A stretch of DNA of 5,560 bases from an uncultured Coriobacteriaceae bacterium (GTDB lineage: Bacteria; Actinomycetota; Coriobacteriia; Coriobacteriales; Atopobiaceae): contig CACXZL010000144.1 of NCBI GenBank assembly GCA_902772085.1, positions 1-5,560 on the forward strand, in the 5' to 3' direction. Under the pieces are notes generated by a model, which made no database searches, had not been told where the DNA came from, and saw only the letters and a program-made list of their open reading frames with translations. The translations under genes were made by a program, and so were the position numbers. Below are positions 1 through 4,849 of this stretch, piece by piece. Within the stretch, counting starts at the first letter, position 1, and each line of letters begins with the position of its first letter.

Positions 1-321
1 GCCTGGGCGTCGCGTATGCACAAACGGACAAGTACAGCGCCGTATGGCCAGCCTCGCGTCCGACTTTGCACACGTCTGGGCGTCCCGTGTGCACAAACGG
101 ACGCGCGATCGCCCGAATCGGCCTCTGCGTGTCCGACTTTGCACACGCCGTAAGACCGCGTGTGCAAAGTCGGACACGTCCCGCCCTTATCGGCCCCGCA
201 CGCGTCCGGAAAAGCACACGCAGGATGGAGGCGTGTGCAAAGTCGGACGCGGTCCATATCTTCCGTCCGCCAACGTGTCCGCATACGCACACCGCGGCTC
301 CTGTCGCATGCATATTCAGAC
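1..321. repeat. 73-bp-period array of nine inverted 17-bp bipartite motifs
   Basis: Nine copies of a 17-bp motif, CGTGTGC-N5-CGGAC, occur here. Forward copies are at 13-29, 86-102, 159-175, 232-248 and 305-321. Reverse copies are at 58-74, 131-147, 204-220 and 277-293. Start-to-start distances alternate exactly 45, 28, 45, 28, giving a strict 73-bp period. Each reverse-forward pair forms a hairpin with an 11-nt loop of variable sequence, and pairs are separated by 28 nt. The outer halves are well kept while the central five bases vary (AAAGT, ACAAA, TTTTC, GTATG, ATATT). The last two copies are the most degenerate. The left edge is cut by the window, so the array probably continues. I do not recognise the family. 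A REP/BIME-like repeat or an array of protein binding sites are the main options. No cas gene or transposase is in the window. Confidence 0.85.
128..178. repeat. Perfect 20-bp inverted repeat at the core of the array
   Basis: Positions 128-147 (CGTGTCCGACTTTGCACACG) and 159-178 are exact reverse complements, separated by an 11-nt loop at 148-158. This is the best-preserved unit of the 73-bp array. The equivalent pairs in the other units carry 3 (58-102), 5 (204-248) and 6 (277-321) mismatches over 17 bp. It could form a cruciform in DNA or a long hairpin in a transcript of either strand. There is no T-run on either side, so it does not look like an intrinsic terminator. Confidence 0.9.
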
Positions 322-394
322 GCGTTAGTGGCAAATCCACATGCGGACGCTGCGCATCGAGGCTTGTCTGAGGCAGGAACGCGCCACGCACGCC

Positions 395-500
395 TAGCGG
401 AGAGTTCCACGAATAGCTGAGCGCTACGCACGCACGCCCGGACGCCTTTGCCCCGGGAGGTCCGCGCATGCCACCCAGTTATTTGTGGAACGCACCGCTA
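395..500. repeat. 106-bp imperfect palindrome
   Basis: Positions 395-436 and 459-500 form a long inverted repeat with 30 of 42 positions matching. The outer 20 bp match at 17 of 20 (395-414 against 481-500, core GTTCCAC / GTGGAAC). A short inner stem pairs 437-441 with 453-457. Most inner mismatches are transitions, and G-U rescue is about equal on the two strands (three on plus, four on minus), which fits a decaying DNA palindrome as well as it fits an RNA. With the array before it and the tRNA terminator after it, this accounts for much of the gene-free left end. I see no credible gene in 322-552. Confidence 0.6.
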
Positions 501-552
501 ACTGCCCGCGGTACTGCACATTCTTTGTGACATGCCAAAGAGATGGCCTTTG

Positions 553-593
553 ACAAAAACAAAACAGGTCAGCCGCAACACGCGTCTGACCTG
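553..593 (-). terminator. Intrinsic terminator of the tRNA-Gln transcript
   Basis: Read on the minus strand, an 8-bp perfect stem (CAGGTCAG / CTGACCTG, positions 586-593 and 565-572) is extended by three more pairs after one mismatch. It closes on a 5-nt loop and is followed directly by TTTTGTTTTTGT (553-564). It begins 11 bases past the encoded CCA end of the tRNA. This is a classical Rho-independent terminator, and the same sequence shows no equivalent T-run for the plus strand. Confidence 0.92.
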
Positions 594-603
594 CGAAATG
601 TCA

Positions 604-678
604 TGGCTGGGGCACTAGGATTCGAACCTAGGTTGGCGGCACCAAAAACCGCAGTCCTGACCACTGGACGATGCCCCA
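604..678 (-). tRNA. tRNA-Gln (anticodon UUG)
   Basis: The 75-nt minus-strand sequence folds as a full cloverleaf. The acceptor stem is TGGGGCA / TGCCCCA (672-678 with 608-614), with discriminator G73 and an encoded CCA (604-606). The D stem is GTCC / GGAC. The anticodon stem is GCGGT / GCCGC with loop TTTTGGT, so the anticodon is TTG, reading CAA and, by wobble, CAG. The T arm is CCTAG-GTTCGAA-CTAGG in type. The weak U1-A72 first pair with G73 is a known identity feature of bacterial tRNA-Gln. It is a single tRNA gene with its own promoter upstream and terminator downstream. Confidence 0.97.
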
Positions 679-719
679 GTGCAATCACTGCGCTGGATTC
701 CAGCCGATGAACGAGCGTA

Positions 720-748
720 AGTATACCACATGTTTTGTCACACATCAA
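720..748 (-). promoter_or_regulatory. Sigma-70-type promoter of tRNA-Gln
   Basis: On the minus strand TTGATG (743-748) and TATACT (720-725) are separated by exactly 17 bp, a near-consensus housekeeping promoter. The expected start of transcription is near 713, giving a leader of about 35 nt before the mature tRNA at 678. That leader contains a small hairpin (GCTGG-AAT-CCAGC, 692-704). The -35 box lies inside the last codons of the peptidoglycan-binding gene, whose stop codon is 738-740, so the two units overlap. Confidence 0.8.
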
Positions 749-1652
749 ATGCCGCGCAAATTGCGTCAAGCAACATCACGGCATAGGTCTGCGCGTCACT
801 GACGGTAAAGGTCCCGTTGTTGTTTGCACCGCCCGGAGAGAGCTCGATGCGCACTATGGGCACGTCCTCTTTCGAGCCCTCGCACGCCGTGCGTATGCGC
901 ATCGGCAGCGCACCCGAGTCATCTACTACGACGTTGGGCATATTTGCCCCGTCTTCCAACGGCGTGGTGGCAAACACAAGCACCGCGCGATCTCCCGGAC
1001 GCTTCCGCTCCACCGACTCCACGATATCCAGGCCGCTCCGCTCGTTCGTGGCCGAAGCGAGGTTCCACACGCGACCAGCCACGTTGCGCGAGATGGGGTC
1101 TTCTGCCGTAATGGAGATGCTCACGTTTTCCAGCACGTTTGCCGCACGCGCGAAGCCCATGGCACCTAAGGGATGCGGGCCCGAGGCAGACTTACCCGCC
1201 CATACATGATGCAGGCGATCGATGGCGTCAAACGTCTCGGGAAACGCCATGCCATCCGGGAGTTCTCCTATGCTCTCCTGGAACTGCTTCACCGCGGCTT
1301 CGGTATGCGGACCATAATAACCGTCCACCTCTCCCGCAGAGAAACCCAAGATGTTTAAACAATGCTGCAGCTGCCGCACATCGGCACCATGGAAGTTGGG
1401 AAGGCGCAGGTAAAGCGTACGGTCACCCATCTTGTACGTCTCGTCCACGAGCGCGACCCAGGTCTCGGGATCCACGTCTTGACCAAGTGGCAGACCATGT
1501 TTGAGGCGAAAGTGGGTCACCGCCGTTGCCGTGGATGTACCGAATTCCTGACGCTCGCGCTCTTCTTTGCTCACTTCAAAGCCGATGGAACAAAGACGCT
1601 CCTGTATATCTTCCACCGCAGCGCCGGTCATTCCTTGTGTGATGGGTTCCAT
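738..1652 (-). CDS. CwlM-like tandem peptidoglycan-binding protein with degenerate amidase domain
   Basis: The 304-residue protein has two peptidoglycan-binding domains of the PG_binding_1 type, at about residues 5-70 and 83-147. The second contains the typical LQ..L..LGF..GEVDGYYG.HTE.AV..FQ pattern. Between them is a YKMGDRTLY segment that closely resembles, from memory, the linker of mycobacterial CwlM. Residues 178-304 resemble a shortened amidase_3 fold: DPIS...VWNLAS near 185-200 and VRIELS...SDAQTYA near 267-291. The zinc-binding DPGHGG loop is absent, so hydrolase activity is unlikely. There is no signal peptide or membrane segment, which suggests a cytoplasmic protein. In mycobacteria CwlM is a cytoplasmic activator of MurA, and a similar regulatory role is inferred here, not shown. 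The ATG at 1652 has AAGGA seven bases upstream. It lies 62 nt after the polyprenyl synthase stop with no terminator seen, so it is probably the last gene of that operon. Confidence 0.88.
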   Translation of the reverse strand: MEPITQGMTGAAVEDIQERLCSIGFEVSKEERERQEFGTSTATAVTHFRLKHGLPLGQDVDPETWVALVDETYKMGDRTLYLRLPNFHGADVRQLQHCLNILGFSAGEVDGYYGPHTEAAVKQFQESIGELPDGMAFPETFDAIDRLHHVWAGKSASGPHPLGAMGFARAANVLENVSISITAEDPISRNVAGRVWNLASATNERSGLDIVESVERKRPGDRAVLVFATTPLEDGANMPNVVVDDSGALPMRIRTACEGSKEDVPIVRIELSPGGANNNGTFTVSDAQTYAVMLLDAICAAFDV

Positions 1653-1714
1653 CGCAGTTCCTTATCTGAATCGCAGGTTTGTAGGACGTTTGTGCTGCCT
1701 TCTCGTACGTTGTA

Positions 1715-2755
1715 CTAGTTGGTGCGCTCGATAAAAAAGTCTGCCATAGAGATTAGCACGACACGTGCGTCTTCCGCAATGCGAAGGCTGTCGAGTTCTT
1801 CTTTGGCGTGCGCCACGAGCTCGCGAGCATACGCATGCGCATAATCTATGGCTCCCGCCTCCCGGGCAATCTCTACCGCACGGTTCATGAGATCCGGATC
1901 GCTTGTCTTGGAGGAGAGGATACGCACCAGCTCTTCGCGTTGCGACTCATCCGTATGCTCGAGCGCCCATACCATCACGAGCGTGCGCTTGCCCTCGGTG
2001 ATGTCGGAACGATAGTCCTTGCCCTGAGCTTCGGCATCGCCTACGAGATTGAGAAGGTCGTCTTGTATCTGGAACGCGAGTCCCGCATCCAGACCAAAGC
2101 GCCGAAGACCTTCCACCTGCGCCCTTTCGCCGTTACCGCTGATGGCTCCGAGCACGAGCGGCACCGCCGCAGAATAGTACGCGGTTTTGCTGCGTGCCAT
2201 GTACAGGTAGTCTGCCACCGCTATGTCCCAGCGGTTGTCGCGCACCCATCCCAAATCGAGCGCTTGCCCTTCTATCGTGCGTTCTTCCATGCGCACGATC
2301 TCGTCGAGGAGGTCGAGGCGCGTCTGCATGCTGAGCGACTGTGCCGCAAGTATGCTGCCAACAACTGCCACCAGTGCTGCGTCGCCATCGTTTATCGCCA
2401 GGCCGACGCCTTCCTGCACATGCACGCAAGGCACACCACGCCGCAACGTGCTCTCGTCCGCGATGTCGTCGTGAATAAGGGCAGCCGCCTGAAACAGCTC
2501 CACCGCCGCAGCCGCCTGCAAGGCGAGCTTGGGATCGGCCCCGACCGCCTTGGCGCCTAGCAGGCAGAGGGCAGGACGTATACGCTTGCCCCCCGAGCTC
2601 ACGAAACGCGCCACCGGACCGTACAGATAGCGATCAAGGTCAGGCGACTGACCGACTTGCTGCGCGGCGACAGGCACGTGCGCCATCACGCCATCTTCTA
2701 TGGTCTGAAGGTTTTCATTCAGATAGGCTACAAAAGCCTCTCCCCTGCCACTCAT
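1715..2755 (-). CDS. Polyprenyl diphosphate synthase (trans-isoprenyl, GGPP type or longer)
   Basis: This 346-residue protein has the hallmarks of the all-trans polyprenyl synthetase family. These are GGKRIRP (55-61), the first aspartate-rich motif DDIAD (96-100) followed by RR (105-106), GQALDL (163-168), KT (190-191), the second aspartate-rich motif QDDLLN (231-236) and DITEGKRT (251-258). It condenses isopentenyl diphosphate onto an allylic diphosphate in the cytoplasm, using magnesium held by the aspartates. The fourth and fifth residues before DDIAD are both alanine. Bulky residues there limit farnesyl synthases to C15, so a C20 or longer product is inferred, perhaps a menaquinone side chain or a lipid-carrier precursor. 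The second motif ends in Asn rather than Asp (DDLLN), a kind of variation I believe occurs in actinobacterial relatives. The ATG is 2 nt after the galE stop and its GAGGG ribosome-binding site lies inside the end of galE, so the two are probably translationally coupled. Confidence 0.95.
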   Translation of the reverse strand: MSGRGEAFVAYLNENLQTIEDGVMAHVPVAAQQVGQSPDLDRYLYGPVARFVSSGGKRIRPALCLLGAKAVGADPKLALQAAAAVELFQAAALIHDDIADESTLRRGVPCVHVQEGVGLAINDGDAALVAVVGSILAAQSLSMQTRLDLLDEIVRMEERTIEGQALDLGWVRDNRWDIAVADYLYMARSKTAYYSAAVPLVLGAISGNGERAQVEGLRRFGLDAGLAFQIQDDLLNLVGDAEAQGKDYRSDITEGKRTLVMVWALEHTDESQREELVRILSSKTSDPDLMNRAVEIAREAGAIDYAHAYARELVAHAKEELDSLRIAEDARVVLISMADFFIERTN

Positions 2756-2757
2756 GC

Positions 2758-3813
2758 CTATCCCTCATAACCATACGGATTGCAGCTCTGCCACTTCCAG
2801 CTGTCGCGACACATCTCGGCGATGCCGTACTTCGCTTCCCAACCGAGCAGGTCACGCGCCTTCGTACAGTCTGCCCAGTTGGCGGTCACATCACCGGCAC
2901 GGCGCGGCTCCACCACATACGGCAGCTCTTTGCCACATGCCTCGGAGAAGGCCTTGATGATTTCATACACGGAAGTACCGCGACCAGTACCCAGATTGCA
3001 CACCTCACAGCCCGATCGACCCACCATCCAGGCGAGCGCCGCCACATGTCCCTCGGCGAGGTCCATCACATGGACGTAATCGCGGACGCCCGTGCCGTCC
3101 GGCGTGTCGTAGTCATCGCCAAATACATGCACCGCATCGCGTCGACCCACGGCCACTTGTGACACGTAAGGCAAGAGATTGTTTGGGATGCCTTTGGGAT
3201 CTTCACCCATGAGGCCCGAAGGATGCGCCCCGATGGGATTGAAGTAGCGCAGAAGCACGACGTTCCATGCCGGATCAGCCACAACAAGCGAGCGCAATAT
3301 CTCCTCGATCATCCATTTTGTCCAACCGTATGGATTGGTTGCGGGCTTCTTGGGAGAATCCTCAGTCAGAGGCAGACTGTCGGGATCGCCATACACGGTC
3401 GCGGAACTGGAAAAGACGATGGACTTGCAACCGTGGTTGCGCATTACGTCAACAAGCGCCAGCGTATTGCCGATGTTGTTTGAATAGTATTCGATGGGCT
3501 TCTCCACGCTTTCGCCAACGGCCTTGAAGCCAGCAAAGTGAATGACAGCCTCTATGGGGAACTCGTCAAAGATTGCATCGAGGGCGTCGCGATCAGCCAC
3601 ATCGGCGCGCACAAAGGTCAGTCGTTCAGCGGCATCCTCGCCCACGATCTGGTCGATGCGGTCGAGAACCTTCTCGCTTGAGTTGGACAGATCATCCACC
3701 ACCACGACCTCGTAGCCGCGCTGCAGCAGACACACTACCGTGTGACTTCCGATGAAGCCGCATCCGCCGGTGACCAGCACGCATGCGTCAGATGGTTGTT
3801 TGGTTTCGCTCAT
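2758..3813 (-). CDS. galE: UDP-glucose 4-epimerase
   Basis: This 351-residue short-chain dehydrogenase/reductase interconverts UDP-glucose and UDP-galactose using tightly bound NAD, in the Leloir pathway and for galactose-containing surface glycans. Counting from the ATG at 3813, the NAD-binding loop is TGGCGFIGSH (15-24), followed by VVDDLSNSS (about 38-46). The catalytic residues are Ser137 in SSSATVYG (135-142), Tyr162 and Lys166 in YGWTK. NPIGAHPSG (192-200) and PRRAGDVTANWAD (about 303-315) line the UDP-sugar site. The length fits the family (E. coli about 338). A TTG at 3816-3814 would add one residue. The ATG is preferred because the core GGAGG then sits seven bases upstream instead of four. 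The residue aligned with E. coli Tyr299 is Asn312, which may affect specificity. It is probably the first gene of an operon with the polyprenyl synthase. Confidence 0.97.
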   Translation of the reverse strand: MSETKQPSDACVLVTGGCGFIGSHTVVCLLQRGYEVVVVDDLSNSSEKVLDRIDQIVGEDAAERLTFVRADVADRDALDAIFDEFPIEAVIHFAGFKAVGESVEKPIEYYSNNIGNTLALVDVMRNHGCKSIVFSSSATVYGDPDSLPLTEDSPKKPATNPYGWTKWMIEEILRSLVVADPAWNVVLLRYFNPIGAHPSGLMGEDPKGIPNNLLPYVSQVAVGRRDAVHVFGDDYDTPDGTGVRDYVHVMDLAEGHVAALAWMVGRSGCEVCNLGTGRGTSVYEIIKAFSEACGKELPYVVEPRRAGDVTANWADCTKARDLLGWEAKYGIAEMCRDSWKWQSCNPYGYEG

Positions 3814-3818
3814 CAAAA

Positions 3819-3825
3819 CTCCTCC
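3819..3825 (-). promoter_or_regulatory. Strong ribosome-binding site that fixes the galE start
   Basis: On the minus strand GGAGGAG is followed by TTTTG and then ATG at 3813-3811. The GGAGG core lies seven bases before the ATG and only four before the in-frame TTG at 3816-3814. The spacing therefore favours the ATG as the start of galE. Confidence 0.75.
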
Positions 3826-3852
3826 ACGTAAAGCATCGAGTGAATCAAACTA

Positions 3853-3881
3853 AGTATAGCGTTTAGAGGCAGCGCGATGTA
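3853..3881 (-). promoter_or_regulatory. Candidate galE operon promoter
   Basis: On the minus strand TATACT (3853-3858) is a near-consensus -10 box, identical to that of the tRNA-Gln promoter in this window. With a 17-bp spacer the -35 position is TACATC (3876-3881), which is poor, so activation or a weak promoter is possible. Transcription would start near 3846 and leave a leader of about 33 nt before the galE ATG. Confidence 0.45.
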
Positions 3882-3926
3882 TCCAGCCAAACGTACTCCA
3901 CAGGTGCACGCCAAAAGACGCGACGC

Positions 3927-4039
3927 AGTTCACGCCCCTGGCCCCTGAGCCAACCAGCAAGCGGCCCCGCACTCGCTCCGCCAGCTCGCTTCGTGAGTCG
4001 GCTGCTTGCCGACATGCGCAAGAGCCAGAGGTGTGAACT
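3927..4039 (-). repeat. 113-bp imperfect palindrome, candidate structured RNA
   Basis: Positions 3927-3966 and 4000-4039 are inverted copies matching at 29 of 40 positions, with AGTTCAC / GTGAACT at the ends and a 33-nt loop. If transcribed from the minus strand, six of the eleven mismatches become G-U pairs, giving 35 of 40 paired. From the plus strand only two do, so an RNA hairpin on the strand of the neighbouring genes is favoured. It lies in the 306-bp gap between the membrane-protein gene and galE, upstream of the candidate galE promoter. It has no T-run. I see no convincing gene in this gap. A 3' untranslated structure, a small RNA or a decayed mobile repeat are all possible. Confidence 0.6.
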
Positions 4040-4122
4040 TCAACAGAGACGATGGCCTCTTCAGAGCCCACCTCAGGAGCAGTGGAACAAGTTCCCAGAT
4101 GATTGCCTAGTGGAACGCCCCG

Positions 4123-4680
4123 CTAGGAATCCCGACGCGAAAAAAGCTTGCGCTTGGGCTTTTCCGCTGGTTGACGGTCACGATGTGCCACGACGTTGTG
4201 CGAACGGTCGTCTTCCCATTGCAGGTCAAAGAACGATGCCCACGGGTCACCGCGGCTGACCTCTACGCCATAGCGCGCATCGGAATGCGCCTGCTCCTTT
4301 CGCATGACAAACATGCCAAGCACGAAGAACAAGCCCGATGCAAACGCGGGGGCAACCCAAACGAGGTAATAGAGGATGTCACGCGTCTCGAGCAGCATGT
4401 CGAATATGCCGACGATAAAGATTGCGTATATCACCACCATGTGGAAGAGGCCCCATCGCCAGGCGGCGCGGCTCGACGCACGCGTACGGTGCTGGATAAC
4501 TTCGCCCATGATGAAGCTATAGGGAACGCTGCCGATCGCAAACGGCATCAAAAAGAGAAACACCCAGTTGCCGCGTCCAATGCCACCATACTGCGAAAGT
4601 GCAGGACCCAACGCAGAAAGGCCGAAGAGTATAACGTAGGAAATCCACAACGGCACCATACGCCCAAACGATCTGCCCAT
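4123..4680 (-). CDS. Four-helix membrane protein of unknown function
   Basis: I do not recognise a family for this 185-residue protein. It has four hydrophobic segments long enough to cross the membrane, at about residues 10-30, 39-61, 77-97 and 103-126. Positive charges cluster at the N-terminus, in the loop at 61-76 (HRTRASSRAAWRW) and in the tail, so both ends are predicted to be cytoplasmic. The first two segments lack charged residues, and the loops facing outward are very short. The last 60 residues form a charged soluble tail with an aromatic/acidic patch (DPWASFFDLQWEDD, 145-158) and a basic end (KPKRKLFSRRDS). There is no signal peptide other than the first helix. The ATG at 4680 has GAGGG a few bases upstream. 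It has its own candidate promoter and is separated from dapB by a strong hairpin, so it may be a single-gene unit. It could be a small membrane partner or scaffold protein, but nothing here shows its job. Confidence 0.85.
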   Translation of the reverse strand: MGRSFGRMVPLWISYVILFGLSALGPALSQYGGIGRGNWVFLFLMPFAIGSVPYSFIMGEVIQHRTRASSRAAWRWGLFHMVVIYAIFIVGIFDMLLETRDILYYLVWVAPAFASGLFFVLGMFVMRKEQAHSDARYGVEVSRGDPWASFFDLQWEDDRSHNVVAHRDRQPAEKPKRKLFSRRDS

Positions 4681-4715
4681 ACATCCCTCGCTTCATAACC
4701 ATCTACACAACGTAT

Positions 4716-4745
4716 AGAATAGGACAAACCGCATTGTCTGTGCAA
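4716..4745 (-). promoter_or_regulatory. Candidate promoter of the membrane-protein gene
   Basis: On the minus strand TTGCAC (4740-4745) and TATTCT (4716-4721) are 18 bp apart, a reasonable housekeeping-type match. Transcription would start near 4709, about 30 nt before the ATG at 4680. The position between the dapB hairpin and the gene supports independent transcription. Confidence 0.45.
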
Positions 4746-4795
4746 GCACAAAACTCGACATTCCCCCAACAACGCCACCGTTCACACCCCTCGCC

Positions 4796-4845
4796 GACGC
4801 CCGGCCCGCACGCAGCTCCGCGCTGCATGCGGTAGCACGGGCGTC
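4796..4845 (-). terminator. Strong nested hairpin after dapB, probable terminator or 3'-end structure
   Basis: An outer 8-bp stem (4838-4845 with 4796-4803, GACGCCCG / CGGGCGTC) leads through two further G-C pairs flanked by small bulges. Inside is an 11-bp stem (4822-4832 with 4806-4816, one G-U pair on the minus strand) closed by a 5-nt loop. It starts four bases after the dapB stop codon and is almost wholly G-C. The minus strand past it reads GGCGAGGGGTGTG with no U-run, so it is not a standard intrinsic terminator. A U-less or factor-assisted terminator, or an mRNA 3'-end stabiliser, are the likely roles. Confidence 0.6.
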
Positions 4846-4849
4846 TGCC

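Noticed and set aside
1..321. CRISPR array
   Set aside because: The repeats alternate in orientation, the intervals are 11 and 28 nt and partly resemble each other, and no cas gene is present.
44..420. Three overlapping plus-strand reading frames across the repeat array (86 to 101 codons)
   Set aside because: They simply translate the 73-bp repeat in different frames, have no convincing ribosome-binding site or recognisable domain, and all three frames are equally open.
604..678. Integration site at the tRNA gene
   Set aside because: There is no second copy of the tRNA 3' end in the window and no integrase gene, so there is no sign of an integrated element.
569..769. Small minus-strand reading frame
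   Set aside because: It runs straight through the tRNA-Gln gene and its promoter.
1808..2560. 250-codon plus-strand reading frame
   Set aside because: It is antisense to the well-supported polyprenyl synthase and has no recognisable features. Such long open frames are common opposite G+C-rich genes.
3814..3816. TTG as the galE start
   Set aside because: It is in frame directly before an ATG, but the ribosome-binding site is too close to it and well placed for the ATG.
3850..4071. 73-codon minus-strand reading frame in the spacer upstream of galE
   Set aside because: It lies over the palindrome and the candidate galE -10 box, has no domain and no clear ribosome-binding site.
4110..4125. Near copy of 485-500 (15 of 16 bases, GTGGAACGC-CCGCTA)
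   Set aside because: It covers the stop codon of the membrane-protein gene, the similarity does not extend to either side, and one such match is expected by chance in a G+C-rich window of this size.
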